NCBI RefSeq assembly: GCF_005893125.1
Contig: NZ_VCJS01000012.1
Span: 1-64,000, forward strand
Source of the DNA: Nonomuraea basaltis
GTDB taxonomy: Bacteria > Actinomycetota > Actinomycetes > Streptosporangiales > Streptosporangiaceae
DNA length: 64,000 nt
Direction of reading: 5' to 3'
The notes under the pieces were generated by a model. That model made no database searches. It was not told the origin of the DNA and saw only the letters and a program-made list of their open reading frames with translations. Made by a program: the position numbers and the translations under genes. Shown here in pieces: positions 8,339 to 17,907 of this stretch (position 1 is the first letter of the stretch; every line of letters begins with the position of its first letter).

Positions 8339-9286
8339 CTAGAGCCCGCCGTTGTGCATGAGGAGGTTAGAGGCCCTCGACGGGTTCTGGCGAATCACGC
8401 CGCTGGTCGTGGTGCAGTTGAGCAGAGACGTCAGGATGGTCGGATTCGCGCCGGGATGGCGCTCCAGATGGCCGGCGGCGGCCCCCGCGACGTGCGGGGT
8501 GAGAGCGGTGTAGGCCGCCCCGCCCGGCATGCTCCGGCAGACGCCGGAGTCGGCCGCCCCGACCACGAACACGCCCGACCGCACCAGGGCGCGGACGGCG
8601 GTGTCGAGCGCGGAGGAGCCGGCGCCGTCGATGGAGAGGCTGGCGACGGACGGGCCGCGTGCGTGCCTGCGGATCCAGTCGAGGCCCGCCAGCACGTCGG
8701 CCAGCGCGCCGGGGCCGTCGCAGCCGAGCACGCGTACCGAGGCGATCCCGGCCTTGGGTGCCGCGGCGTGGACGCGGCCGGCGACCTGCGTGCCGTGGCC
8801 GGTGCAGTCACGCCCGGCGCCGCCGGTGGCGTCGAAGGCGCGCCAGGCCTGGTCCCCGAATTCGGCCCGGCCGGCGTCGACGCCGCTGTCCACGACGTAC
8901 ACGGTGGTGCCGGCGCCGGTGGCCGGGCCGGTGAGCGGGCGGGCGGGTCTCCTGACGGGCATGGGGTGGATCTGCCGGTCGGGCTCGATCGTGCGGACGC
9001 GGGGGTCGGTGCGGAGCTCGGCCAGTTCGGCGGCGGTGAGGAAGGTGGCGAATCCGGGCAGCGCCGCGGTGTAGAAGCGGCGCACCCGCCACCTCACCTC
9101 GCCGACGAGATTGCGGGCGGCCGCCGGGCCGTGGGCGATGACGATGTAGGGACGAGTAGGTTCGGTGGCTGCGGGGCGCAGGGCGAGTCCTGAGGCGGGC
9201 GTCATGGCCAGCGGGACGGCCGTCGTGGCTGCTGTCGCCACGGCCGCGGCGAGATACACGGAGGCCAGGCCGAGTCGTCGGGGCAC
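8339..9286 (-). CDS. Degenerate S8 (subtilisin-like) secreted protein, catalytic serine region lost
   Basis: A 315-residue protein with a signal-like start (residues 5-28), an inhibitor-I9-like propeptide (about 45-105) and a subtilase fold: VYVVDSGVDA carries the catalytic Asp (133) and GHGTQVAG the His (164). The C-terminal half is abnormal. The oxyanion asparagine position reads GAADSGV (Asp246) and the segment that should be GTSMA-PHVAG reads AYTALTPHVAG, with Thr260 at the serine position. The spacing between these two points is about 14 residues instead of about 60, so an in-frame internal deletion has removed most of the intervening strands. It is therefore probably inactive as a protease, or a relic still read through. 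It is a GTG start with a weak ribosome site. Divergent from the following gene. Confidence 0.8.
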   Translation of the reverse strand: MPRRLGLASVYLAAAVATAATTAVPLAMTPASGLALRPAATEPTRPYIVIAHGPAAARNLVGEVRWRVRRFYTAALPGFATFLTAAELAELRTDPRVRTIEPDRQIHPMPVRRPARPLTGPATGAGTTVYVVDSGVDAGRAEFGDQAWRAFDATGGAGRDCTGHGTQVAGRVHAAAPKAGIASVRVLGCDGPGALADVLAGLDWIRRHARGPSVASLSIDGAGSSALDTAVRALVRSGVFVVGAADSGVCRSMPGGAAYTALTPHVAGAAAGHLERHPGANPTILTSLLNCTTTSGVIRQNPSRASNLLMHNGGL

Positions 9287-9398
9287 GAGTTACAAGGGTG
9301 CCTGTCGCGCATCTCACAGGAACAACGGGACACGCCTTCACGTCTATTCACGGGACAGTTCTTTACCGAACGCATGACAAGAGGGGACGATCCGGGGG

Positions 9399-10181
9399 AT
9401 GGGCGCTGAACAGCGGAGGTTCGAGCTGAGCGTGCCGCAGATCGTGGGCAGCGCCCTGGCCGCGGTGACCGCCGCCGTCGCGGCCTCCTATCTGGGCGTG
9501 GCCGGCACGGTGATCGGCGCGGCCGTTTTCAGCGTCGCGAGCACGATCGGCTCCGCCGTCTACACGCACTATCTCAAGCGCACGGGAGAGCGGGTCAAGC
9601 AGCATACGCTGGTCGGGCGGCGCGACGATTCCGGCGAGGCGCCCGCAGGCAGCGAACCCGCGGAGCCCACGGGGAGTGAGTCCGGCGAGGGCGGGCCGAC
9701 GCTGGTCATGCCCGCAGTCGAAGAGCCTCGCAGGCGGTTGCCGTGGGTCAAGGTGGGCGCGGCCGCGGCGCTGGTGTTCGCGATGAGCATGGGCGGCATC
9801 CTCGTCTATCAGGCCGTCGCCCAGCAGACGGTGCACGAGCAGATCACCGGCAAGACCCCCAAGAAGGCGGACACGGAGGACAAGGCGCCGGCGGAGCGGA
9901 CCGTGGTGGAGAGCGATCGGCCCGCGTACACGCCCCAGACGGCCACCCAGGCGCCCGAGACCCCGACGCCCACCCCGACCCCTACGGCGACCAGGAAGCC
10001 GACCCCCACGCCGACGCCCACGGAGACGGACACGGTCGCGCCCTCGCCTGCGCCCACCACCACCGCGCCTCCGCAGGAGGGGGAGCGGCCCGATGTGGTC
10101 GACGAGGCCCCGCCGAGCGAGCAGGCGGACCGGCCTGACCAGGCGGATCAAGCCGAGCCGACCGCCACGCCCGCGCCCTAG
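9399..10181 (+). CDS. Membrane protein with proline/threonine-rich exported tail, unknown function
   Basis: A 260-residue protein. Residues 10-55 (LSVPQIVGSALAAVTAAVAA...) form a glycine/alanine-rich hydrophobic hairpin seen in several actinobacterial proteins. A second helix lies at about 115-140 (VKVGAAAALVFAMSMGGILVY), followed by a charged region and a long TPTPTPTPT-rich segment resembling a cell-wall-spanning linker, then an acidic end. It is likely membrane bound with the P/T tail outside. No catalytic motif. Its stop codon shares the palindrome CTAG with the stop of the convergent oxidase gene. Confidence 0.75.
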   Translation: MGAEQRRFELSVPQIVGSALAAVTAAVAASYLGVAGTVIGAAVFSVASTIGSAVYTHYLKRTGERVKQHTLVGRRDDSGEAPAGSEPAEPTGSESGEGGPTLVMPAVEEPRRRLPWVKVGAAAALVFAMSMGGILVYQAVAQQTVHEQITGKTPKKADTEDKAPAERTVVESDRPAYTPQTATQAPETPTPTPTPTATRKPTPTPTPTETDTVAPSPAPTTTAPPQEGERPDVVDEAPPSEQADRPDQADQAEPTATPAP

Positions 10182-11455
10182 CCGAGCACGAGGTCCAGGT
10201 AGTCGTTGGTGAACAGGCGGCGCGGGTCGAGCCGGTCGCGCAGCGCGACGAAGTCGCCGAAGCGGGGATAGACCTTGCTCAGGTACGCGGCGTCCTTGGT
10301 GTGCAGCTTGCCCCAGTGCGGCCGCCCGTCCAGCCGCGCCATGATCTCCTCCACGCCCTCGAAGTAGGCGGGGTCGGGCGTCGGCCGGTAGACGTGGCAG
10401 GCGATGTACGCCGAGTCCCGCCCGTACGCGGTGGACAGCCAGGCGTCGCTGGGCGGCGTGACCCGTACCTCGACCGGAAAGGTGATCTTCCAGTCCATCC
10501 GGTCGATCAGGTCCCGGGTCTCGCGCAGCGCCTGGGCGAGCCGCTCGCGCGGGACGGCGTACTCCATCTCGAGGAAGCGCACGTCCCGCCGCGCCGTGAA
10601 GATCTTGTACGAGGTGTCGGCCGACTCCGACTCCCCGAGCGCCGCCGCGCTCACCTCGTTGATCCGCGGGATCAGCTCAGGGAACCGGGCGCCGACCGCG
10701 CAGGCCGCGCCGAACACGGTGTTCTCCAGGAACACGTTGTCCAGCCAGCGCTTGACCGCGCTCGGCGGCCGCGCCGGTCCGGGGTGCCGGTTGTTGGTCT
10801 TGACCAGGCAGGCGTCGGTGTGCGGCAGCCAGAAGAAGTCGAGGTGCTCGTTCGCGGAGGTGAGCGTGTCGAGCGAGGCGAGGATCTCGCCGAGCGCCAG
10901 TTTGCGCCGCCTGTTGTGCAGCAGGAACGCGGGCTCCACCCGGAACGTCACGGCGGTCAGCACCCCGAGCGCGCCCAGGCCCACCCTGGCCGCGTCGAAC
11001 AGGTCGTCGCCGGGGGAGGCGGTCGCGACGGAGCCGTCGGCGAGCACCAACTCCAGCTCGGCCACCTGATCCGCGAGCCCGCCGCTGTCGCGGCCGGTGC
11101 CGTGCGTGCCGGTCTGGATCGCGCCCGCGACGGTCTGCTCGGTGATGTCGCCCATGTTGGCCAGCGCGAGGCCGCGCTCGTCGAGCAGCTCGTTCAGCAC
11201 CCGGAGCGGGGTGCCCGCCAGCACGGTGACGCGGTCGTCCGCGGACGACCTGATGCCGGTCAGCGCGTGCGGGCGCAGCATGATGCCGTCGGTGAGGGCC
11301 ACCCCCGTGAAGGAGTGGCCCGTGCCGATCATGCGGACCCGCCGCCCAGCGGCGGCGGCGTCCCGTACGGCGCGTACGACGTCCGCGACGGACGCCGGAG
11401 CGCGCACCTCGGCGGGGCTGCCCGACTGGTTCTTCGCCCAGTTCGTGAAGACCAT
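10178..11455 (-). CDS. FAD-linked aldonolactone oxidase (L-gulono-/D-arabinono-1,4-lactone type)
   Basis: A 425-residue flavoenzyme of the vanillyl-alcohol-oxidase family. The FAD-binding domain (about 1-180) shows RMIGTGHSFTGVALTDG, where the GHS motif normally contacts or covalently holds the flavin, and TGTHGTGRDSGGL. The ALO C-terminal domain ends RPHWGKLHT (the HWxK motif of aldonolactone oxidases) and RRLFTNDYLDLVLG. The family oxidises sugar acid lactones or alditols, giving ascorbate-like products in some organisms; the true substrate here is not known, and alditol oxidase is an alternative. It follows the polysaccharide deacetylase gene by 43 bp on the same strand, and has AAGGGG before its ATG. 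Confidence 0.85.
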   Translation of the reverse strand: MVFTNWAKNQSGSPAEVRAPASVADVVRAVRDAAAAGRRVRMIGTGHSFTGVALTDGIMLRPHALTGIRSSADDRVTVLAGTPLRVLNELLDERGLALANMGDITEQTVAGAIQTGTHGTGRDSGGLADQVAELELVLADGSVATASPGDDLFDAARVGLGALGVLTAVTFRVEPAFLLHNRRRKLALGEILASLDTLTSANEHLDFFWLPHTDACLVKTNNRHPGPARPPSAVKRWLDNVFLENTVFGAACAVGARFPELIPRINEVSAAALGESESADTSYKIFTARRDVRFLEMEYAVPRERLAQALRETRDLIDRMDWKITFPVEVRVTPPSDAWLSTAYGRDSAYIACHVYRPTPDPAYFEGVEEIMARLDGRPHWGKLHTKDAAYLSKVYPRFGDFVALRDRLDPRRLFTNDYLDLVLG

Positions 11456-11498
11456 GAGCGCCCCTTCAGAGCGTCGTTCCGTTAAACGTGAACGATAG

Positions 11499-12221
11499 TC
11501 AGTTCTCCCAGCCCGCGGGAACCGGGAAGATGTCGCCGGGCTCGAGCTCCTCCCGCTTGACGATGTCGGACACCGTCACGAGGGTGTAGCCCTTCTTCTG
11601 CAGCGACTTGACGATCGACGGCATCGCGTCGACGGACTGCTTCACCCAGTCGTGCATGAGGATGATGCCGTCGCGCTTGGCCACCTCGAGGGTCTTCTTC
11701 TTGATGGCCGCGACGTTCTTGCTCTTCCAGTCCTCGGAGCCGCCGGTCCAGAGGATCATCGGCATGCCGAACTCGGCGGCGATGTCGGAGACCTGCAGGT
11801 CGGCCATCCCGTACGGCGGCCGCAGCAGCTTGGGCTCGACGCCCGACGCCTTCTTGACGGCGTCCTGGGTCTTCTTGATCTCGCTCCTGATGTCCCAGGT
11901 CTCGATCTTCGTGAAGTCAGGATGCTTGTAACTGTGGTTGCCGACCTCGTGGCCCTCGGCGACCATGCGCTTGACGTACGTGGGACGGCTCGTCACGTAC
12001 TGGCCTTCGAGGAAGAACGTCGCCTTGGCGTCGTACTTCTTCAGCGTGTCGAGCAGCGTGCCCGCGTACTTGCCGGGCCCGTCGTCGAAGGTCAGCGCGA
12101 TGCACTTGACCTGCTCACAGTCGACCGGGGCTTTCTTGGGGGCTTGAGCGAACGCGGGCGCCGGGGCGAGGGTGACGCAAACAGCCGCGATAGCAAGGAG
12201 TGAACTGATTTGTCGGGACAT
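11499..12221 (-). CDS. Secreted polysaccharide (peptidoglycan/chitin) deacetylase, NodB domain
   Basis: Starting at ATG 12221 (GGAAG 8 bp upstream; an ATG 15 bp further up has no ribosome site), the product has 240 residues with a signal peptide ending around AFAQA (residue 26). The NodB domain carries all metal and catalytic motifs: TFDDGP (44-49, base and zinc Asp), HSYKH (96-100, zinc His), RPPYG (134-138), and LMHDW (His190). It should remove acetyl groups from N-acetylglucosamine polymers of the cell wall or from chitin-like polymers outside the cell. It lies upstream of the lactone oxidase gene and may be co-transcribed with it. Confidence 0.9.
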   Translation of the reverse strand: MSRQISSLLAIAAVCVTLAPAPAFAQAPKKAPVDCEQVKCIALTFDDGPGKYAGTLLDTLKKYDAKATFFLEGQYVTSRPTYVKRMVAEGHEVGNHSYKHPDFTKIETWDIRSEIKKTQDAVKKASGVEPKLLRPPYGMADLQVSDIAAEFGMPMILWTGGSEDWKSKNVAAIKKKTLEVAKRDGIILMHDWVKQSVDAMPSIVKSLQKKGYTLVTVSDIVKREELEPGDIFPVPAGWEN

Positions 12222-12275
12222 AAATAGAGCTTCCATTGTGATGGGTGTTGCGAGGGATGTCCCGACGGTAGCGGA

Positions 12276-13478
12276 TCAGGTCTTCGCGGGTGAAGGTGCC
12301 TCGGGAAGTCTCAGCAAATTCGAACCTGCGATCCCGACGACCACGGCCAGGATCGCCGCGCCCGAGGAGAAGACGTACGCGTTCGACGCGCCGAACAACT
12401 CGGTGAGCCGGCCGCCCGCCCACGCGCCGATCGCCACGCCGAAGCCGAGCGCCGTGGAGATCCACGCCATGCCCTCGGTGAGCAGGGACGGAGGCACCAG
12501 CCGCTCGGTGAGCGAGAAGCCCGTGATGAGCGTCGGCGAGATGGCGAACCCGGCCAGGAACAGCGCCGCGGCCATGATCCGGACGTCGCCGATGAACAAG
12601 ATCGGCAGCAGCCCCACCGCGAACAGGAACAGCGCCCGCACGAACCGGCCCCGCAGCGACATCTGCCAGTGCCTCGACCCGAACCAGAGCCCCGACACCA
12701 TCGAGCCGCCCGCGAACGAGGCCAGCAGGAACCCCGCGGCCGGCTTCACCCCATGCTCGTCGGCGAACGCCACCGTGATCAGGTCGACGGACCCGAACAC
12801 CGCCCCCATCGCCAGGAAGACGCACGACAGCAGGGCGATGCCGGGGATCAGGATGGGGGTGCCGCCCGCGGACCTGACCTCCTGGACGGGCGGCTGCGTG
12901 CGCCGCTGCGCCGCCAGCGCGAGACTTCCGACGATCATGAACGCCAGTGCCACGGCCAGTCCCGCGTACGGGCTCAGCAGGGTGGCCAGCACCGTGACCA
13001 GGGCGGGACCGGTGACGAAGATCACCTCGTCGACCACGGACTCGAAGGCGAAGGCGGTGTGCAGCTTGCCCGACCCGCCGTGGATGGCCGACCAGCGGGC
13101 CCGCACCATCGAGCCGAGCGACAGGGAGGTGGCGCCGACGACCAGGCCCGAGGCGTACAGCGTCCAGTCGGGCAGCCGGAGGCCGGTGCTGAGCATGAGG
13201 GAGGCCAGCGCGAGCGCGTTGACGACGGCGAACGGGGGGATCACCCGGCTCTGCCCGAACCGGTCCACGAGTCGCCCGGTCAGCGGGGCGGCGACGGCGA
13301 AGGCCACGCTCGTGGTCCCGGCGACCGCACCCGCGGTGGCGTAGGAGCCGGTGAGTGCCGAGATCAGGAACACGATCCCGATGCCGAGCATGGACATCGG
13401 CATCCGCCCGACGAATCCGGCGAGCACGAACGCCTTGACGCCAGGCCCGTCGAACAATCCCCGGTAAGGCCCGACCAC
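12276..13478 (-). CDS. MFS transporter
   Basis: A 400-residue integral membrane protein with about 12 hydrophobic segments. The loop between helices 2 and 3 reads APLTGRLVDRFGQSR, the MFS signature G-xxx-DRxGxR. GTG start at 13478 with GGAGG seven bases upstream. The family exports drugs or metabolites, driven by proton motive force; the substrate cannot be told. It is read toward the deacetylase gene and is divergent from the lytic transglycosylase gene. Confidence 0.88.
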   Translation of the reverse strand: MVGPYRGLFDGPGVKAFVLAGFVGRMPMSMLGIGIVFLISALTGSYATAGAVAGTTSVAFAVAAPLTGRLVDRFGQSRVIPPFAVVNALALASLMLSTGLRLPDWTLYASGLVVGATSLSLGSMVRARWSAIHGGSGKLHTAFAFESVVDEVIFVTGPALVTVLATLLSPYAGLAVALAFMIVGSLALAAQRRTQPPVQEVRSAGGTPILIPGIALLSCVFLAMGAVFGSVDLITVAFADEHGVKPAAGFLLASFAGGSMVSGLWFGSRHWQMSLRGRFVRALFLFAVGLLPILFIGDVRIMAAALFLAGFAISPTLITGFSLTERLVPPSLLTEGMAWISTALGFGVAIGAWAGGRLTELFGASNAYVFSSGAAILAVVVGIAGSNLLRLPEAPSPAKT

Positions 13479-13573
13479 CCCGTTTCCTCCTTACTACAAC
13501 GCGAGCTAACCATTGCGCACCGGCTGTCCGGATCGCAAGTTGTTTATCGGCGGGCTGGGCTAACCTGTCCCGA

Positions 13574-14776
13574 GTGTCCGGTCTTCCCTCCTTCCGCGCG
13601 GTCATGCTCATGGTCATCGCTGTGGTCGTGGTGACCGCCGCGGCCGGCGGAATCGCCGTGATCCTCGGAGACGACCTGGTCGGAACCGCACAAGAGCCCG
13701 TACGCAAGCCGCAACGCCAGCCGCAGCGCCAGCCCTCGGCCGCGCCCCGCCTCGACCAGCTCGTGCCCACGGCCGAGCCGGTCAAGGACTTCGGCGAGGG
13801 CGGCCCGGGGGTCACGCCGACCCCGCCCCGCGTGCTCGCGATCGCCCGGTCCACCTTGCCCAAGCAGACCCGGTTCAAGCTCGGCGCGCTGAAGCACGTG
13901 CAGAAGGTGGTGACCGTGGACGCGGGCGCGGTCAAGGTGTCGGGCACCGCGCTGAACCTGCTGGCCGTCGACCCGGCGGACTTCCGCTCGTGGACGCCGC
14001 AGCCCGTCGCCGACCAGCCGGCCGTGTGGAGCGCGCTGGTCAGGGGCGAGCTGGTGGCCGACGCGAGCGCGACGCGCAAGTTCGGGATGATCCTGGGGGC
14101 GATGTACCAGGTGGACGGCGGCCCCAGGCTGCGCGTCGCGGCCTCGGCCCCGCTCGGGCTCAAGGGCGTGGACGGGCTGGTGGGGGCCGACCTGGGCAAG
14201 TCGCTGGGGTTCGCGCCGGGGGTCGCGGTGCTGCTGCACGGCAAGCCTGGCAAGATCAGTGAGTCGGGGGTGCGCAAGCTGCTCGGCAAGGGCGCCCAGG
14301 TCGTCATGCTGGACGCCGCCGCGCGCGCCCCGAAGCAGGCCCAGCCGAATCAGACGCAGCCCAACCAGCCGGACCAGCAGACCGTCAACGTCGGCCGGCC
14401 CGGCAGCTACCTAGAGCTCTACAAGGCCTCCGCCACCCGCTGCCCCGGCCTGTCGTGGACGGTGCTGGCCGCGATCGGGCAGGTGGAGAGCGGACACGGC
14501 CGGAACAACGGCCCGTCGAGCGCCGGCGCGCTGGGTCCCATGCAGTTCATGCCCGCCACCTGGAAGCACTACGGCGTCGACGGCGACGGCGACGGCAAGT
14601 CCGACATCTGGAGCCCGTACGACGCGGTGCCGGGCGCGGCCAACTACTTGTGCGCCAACGGCGCCGGCAAGGGCGGCCAGAAGCTGCGCAAGGCGATCTG
14701 GTTCTACAACCACTCGTGGGAGTACGTGAACAAGGTCATGGGCATCGCCGAGGCGTACGCCCGGACCTACGCCTGA
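13574..14776 (+). CDS. Membrane-anchored lytic transglycosylase (SLT domain)
   Basis: A 400-residue protein with an uncleaved N-terminal anchor (about residues 10-33), a proline/glutamine-rich linker, a middle part of about 180 residues without a known domain, and a C-terminal SLT/lysozyme-like domain. The latter shows [14 protein letters not shown] with the catalytic Glu, and [13 protein letters not shown], the second hallmark of the family. It probably cuts peptidoglycan glycan strands. GTG start. It is convergent with hemH; the two coding ends overlap by 10 bp. Confidence 0.88.
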   Translation: MSGLPSFRAVMLMVIAVVVVTAAAGGIAVILGDDLVGTAQEPVRKPQRQPQRQPSAAPRLDQLVPTAEPVKDFGEGGPGVTPTPPRVLAIARSTLPKQTRFKLGALKHVQKVVTVDAGAVKVSGTALNLLAVDPADFRSWTPQPVADQPAVWSALVRGELVADASATRKFGMILGAMYQVDGGPRLRVAASAPLGLKGVDGLVGADLGKSLGFAPGVAVLLHGKPGKISESGVRKLLGKGAQVVMLDAAARAPKQAQPNQTQPNQPDQQTVNVGRPGSYLELYKASATRCPGLSWTVLAAIGQVESGHGRNNGPSSAGALGPMQFMPATWKHYGVDGDGDGKSDIWSPYDAVPGAANYLCANGAGKGGQKLRKAIWFYNHSWEYVNKVMGIAEAYARTYA

Positions 14777-15717
14777 GGACGCCTTTGTGGCGGCGGACAG
14801 CAGGTGAGCGCGCACGGGACGGGCTCGGGCTCGTCCATCAGCTCGCGCACCATCCGGACGAAACGCGGGTGCGTGCCCGTGGTCGCCGCCCGCTCCATGG
14901 GCAGGCCGATCTCGGCGGCCACCTGCCTGGCCTCGGTGTCGAGGTCGTAGACGACCTCCATGTGGTCGGAGACGAACCCGATCGGGACCAGCACGACCGC
15001 GGGGGCGTCGATCTTGTGCAGGAAGTCGCAGACGTCCGGCTCCAGCCACGGCACCTGCGGCGGGCCGCTGCGCGACTGCCACACCATGTCCCACGGCTGC
15101 GTCCGGCCGAGTGCCTGGTTGACCAGCTCGGCGCTCCTGCGGAGCTGCGCCTCGTAGAGCCCGCCCGACGGGCCGGCGCTCTCGGCCATCGCCACCGGGA
15201 TGCTGTGCGCGGTGAATACGAGCCTGGCGTCGTCGCGGCCGAGCCGCTCCAGCGCCGCGCGTGTGTGGTCGGCCATGGCGGCGACGAACCCGGGGTGATC
15301 GCCGAAGTGGCGCATCTTGATCAGCTCGGGGCCGCCCTCGACGGAGATCCTGCGGATGTCCTCGTAGTACTGGCGGCAGCTGGAGTAGCCGGCGAACGCC
15401 GACGTGGCGAAGACGGCCGCCCGGCGGACGCCGTCGGCCTTCATCTGGCGCACGGTGTCCTCGCCGAACGGGTGCCAGTTGCGGTTGCCCCAGTAGACCG
15501 GCACGTCCACGACCGGGCGCAGCGCCTCGATCAGGTCGCGGTTCTGCTGGTTGATCGGGCTGACGCCGCCGAAGCCCTGGTAGTGCTCGGCCACCTCCAG
15601 CAGGCGCTCGCGCGGCACGCCGCGGCCCCGCACCACGTTTTCCAGGAACGGCAGCACGTCATCAGGGCCCTCGGGACCGCCGAACGACAGGACCAGCAGA
15701 GCGTCGTAAGTACCCAC
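14767..15717 (-). CDS. hemH: Ferrochelatase (coproporphyrin type of Actinobacteria)
   Basis: A 316-residue enzyme that inserts iron into the porphyrin in heme synthesis. Diagnostic segments are [16 protein letters not shown] near the N-terminus, GWNRNWHPF-like region [10 protein letters not shown], the ferrochelatase motif [11 protein letters not shown] with the metal-binding His, and [14 protein letters not shown]. In Actinobacteria the enzyme acts on coproporphyrin III (also called CpfC); [10 protein letters not shown] carries a cysteine seen in this group and linked to an iron-sulfur cluster in some members. GTG start. The rest of the heme pathway is not in this window. Confidence 0.93.
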   Translation of the reverse strand: MGTYDALLVLSFGGPEGPDDVLPFLENVVRGRGVPRERLLEVAEHYQGFGGVSPINQQNRDLIEALRPVVDVPVYWGNRNWHPFGEDTVRQMKADGVRRAAVFATSAFAGYSSCRQYYEDIRRISVEGGPELIKMRHFGDHPGFVAAMADHTRAALERLGRDDARLVFTAHSIPVAMAESAGPSGGLYEAQLRRSAELVNQALGRTQPWDMVWQSRSGPPQVPWLEPDVCDFLHKIDAPAVVLVPIGFVSDHMEVVYDLDTEARQVAAEIGLPMERAATTGTHPRFVRMVRELMDEPEPVPCALTCCPPPQRRPQA

Positions 15718-15791
15718 GTGACAACCCTATGCCGCGAGGGAGTGCCGTCGCCTGGAGGAGCGGCGGGAGCGGAGCGACCAGAGCGGGGGAA

Positions 15792-15891
15792 GGCGGCGGC
15801 GTATGGCGACCGAGCCGCCGAACGGAGTGAGGCCATGAGCAGGCGGCGGCGTATGGCGACCGAGCCGCCGAACGGAGTGAGGCCATGAGCA
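15792..15891 (+). repeat. Perfect tandem duplication of a 50-bp unit
   Basis: The unit AGGCGGCGGCGTATGGCGAC... occurs at 15792-15841 and, unchanged, at 15842-15891. It lies between the divergent hemH and S9 peptidase genes, 40 bp ahead of the latter's start. The unit holds an internal inverted segment (GGCGGC...GCCGCC) and could form hairpins. Complete identity implies a recent duplication. Confidence 0.95.
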
Positions 15892-15930
15892 GAGTGTCGA
15901 TGGTCCCTGCTGCGCGGTAGGTTCGATCGA

Positions 15931-17907
15931 GTGAGCGCATTCAACGACATACGTGACTATGTGGCCATTCCCCGGGTTCTCTCGCTGCGGCTCTCCCCTG
16001 ACGGCTCCAGGCTGGTCTCGACCGTGCAGTCGCTCAACCCCGACGGCAAGTCGTTCGGCACCGCGCTCTGGGCGATCCCGTTCGACGGCGAGCCGTACCG
16101 GCTGACGCGCTCCGCCAAGGGCGAGACGGCCGCGGTCTTCACCGAGGCGGGCGACGTGCTGTTCACCTCCGCCCGCCCCGACCCCACCACCAAGGACTCC
16201 ACTGACGAGGTGCCGGCGCTCTGGCTGCTGCCCCGCGCGGGCGGTGAGTCCCGCCAGGTGGCCACCCGGCCGGGCGGGATCGGGGCGGTCCGTACGGCGG
16301 CCGACGTGGTCGTGTTCTCCTCCGACGTGCTGGACGGCGAGGAGGCGGCCGAGGAGGAGAAGCGCAAGGCCCGCAAGGACGCCGGGATCAGCGCGATCCT
16401 GCACGAGAGCTCTCCCATCCGCTACTGGGACCACGACCTCGGCCCCGGCAGGACCAGGCTGTTCGCCGCCCGGCTCGGCGACGACCGGCTGGAGGACGTG
16501 CGCGACCTGACCCCCGACGCGGGCGACGCGCTGCGCGAGGCGGCGTTCGAGCTGACGCCCGACGGCGACACCGTGATCACGACGTGGCGGACGTACCTGC
16601 CGAAGGGTGAGTCGCGTACCGACCTGGTGGCCATCGACGTGGCCACGGGCGAGCGGCGCGTCCTGCTCAGCGAGGACGGCTACGACTTCGGGTCGCCCAT
16701 GGCGGTCTCTCCCGACGGCGTCCGGGTGGCGTGTGCGCGCGAGCGGTTCACCGGGCTGGAGGTCTCGGCTCGCAGCGAGCTGTGGATCGCCGACCTGGCC
16801 ACCGGCGAGGGCCGGGCGTACGCGCCCGACCTGTTCCCCGCCGACGTCGAGTGGGCGCCGGACTCCTCGGCCGTCTACATCGTCGCCGACCACCAGGGGC
16901 GCCGGCCGGCCTTCCGGGTTCCCCTTGACGGCGAGCCCGTCAGGCTGACCGAGGACGACGCCGCGTATCAAGGGCTGAACGCCTCCGCCGACGGCCGCTT
17001 CGTGTACGCAATGCGCAGCGCGATCGATCTCGCGCCCGCCCCGGCCAGGATCGACGTCGCCACCGGCGAGACCACCGACCTGCCCTCGCCCGCGCCGCGC
17101 CCCGAGGTGCCCGGCACGCTCACCGAGATCTCCGCCACCGCCGACGACGGCGCCACGATCCGCGGCTGGCTCGTGCTGCCCGAGGGAGCCTCCGCCGACG
17201 ACCCCGCGCCGTTCCTGCTGTGGATCCACGGCGGCCCCGTCGCCTCCTGGAACGACTGGCAGTGGCGCTGGCAGTCGTGGATCATGGCCGAGCACGGATA
17301 CGCCGTGTTGATGCCGGACCCGTGCCTGTCCACGGGTTACGGTCAGGACATGATCGATCGCGGCTGGGGCAACTGGGGCCCGCGCACCCAGGCCGACCTC
17401 GATGCGATCGTGGACGTGGCCCTGGCCAGGGACGACATCGACGCCGAGCGCATCGGCGCGATGGGCGGCTCGTTCGGCGGCTACATGGCCAACTGGCTCG
17501 CCGGCCACACCGACCGCTACAAGGCCATCGTCACCCACGCCTCGCTGTGGAGCCTCGACCAGTTCGCCGGCACCACCGACGTCCCGATGTACTGGCAGCG
17601 CGAGTTCGGCGCGCCCGGCTCCGAGCGGTACGAGCTGCTGTCCCCGCACCTCTCCCTCGACAAGATCACCACGCCGATGCTGGTCATCCACGGCGACAAG
17701 GACTACCGCGTGCCGATCGGCGAGGCCCTGCGCCTGTGGTGGGACCTGCGGCGCAGCGAGGTCGAGTCGAAGTTCCTGTACTTCCCCGACGAGAACCACT
17801 GGATACTCAAGCCGGGCAACGCCGTCGCCTGGTACGAGGTTGTGCTCGCGTTCCTCGCCCAGCACGTGCTCGGCCAGGAGTGGAAGCGCCCGGACTCGGC
17901 GGCGTGA
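15931..17907 (+). CDS. S9-family serine peptidase (prolyl oligopeptidase / acylaminoacyl-peptidase type)
   Basis: A 658-residue cytoplasmic enzyme without signal peptide: an N-terminal beta-propeller (about 1-390) built from WD-like blades (SLRLSPDGSRL, VEWAPDSSAVY) and a C-terminal alpha/beta-hydrolase domain. The triad is visible as GGSFGGY (Ser514), HGDKDYRVP (Asp591) and ENHWI (His623). It should cleave short peptides, perhaps after Pro or from acylated N-termini. GTG start; its stop overlaps the next ATG (TGATG), so the downstream phosphatase is coupled to it. Confidence 0.92.
   Translation: MSAFNDIRDYVAIPRVLSLRLSPDGSRLVSTVQSLNPDGKSFGTALWAIPFDGEPYRLTRSAKGETAAVFTEAGDVLFTSARPDPTTKDSTDEVPALWLLPRAGGESRQVATRPGGIGAVRTAADVVVFSSDVLDGEEAAEEEKRKARKDAGISAILHESSPIRYWDHDLGPGRTRLFAARLGDDRLEDVRDLTPDAGDALREAAFELTPDGDTVITTWRTYLPKGESRTDLVAIDVATGERRVLLSEDGYDFGSPMAVSPDGVRVACARERFTGLEVSARSELWIADLATGEGRAYAPDLFPADVEWAPDSSAVYIVADHQGRRPAFRVPLDGEPVRLTEDDAAYQGLNASADGRFVYAMRSAIDLAPAPARIDVATGETTDLPSPAPRPEVPGTLTEISATADDGATIRGWLVLPEGASADDPAPFLLWIHGGPVASWNDWQWRWQSWIMAEHGYAVLMPDPCLSTGYGQDMIDRGWGNWGPRTQADLDAIVDVALARDDIDAERIGAMGGSFGGYMANWLAGHTDRYKAIVTHASLWSLDQFAGTTDVPMYWQREFGAPGSERYELLSPHLSLDKITTPMLVIHGDKDYRVPIGEALRLWWDLRRSEVESKFLYFPDENHWILKPGNAVAWYEVVLAFLAQHVLGQEWKRPDSAA

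Noticed and set aside
15792-15891. CRISPR-like repeats
   Set aside because: Only two directly adjoining copies without spacers.
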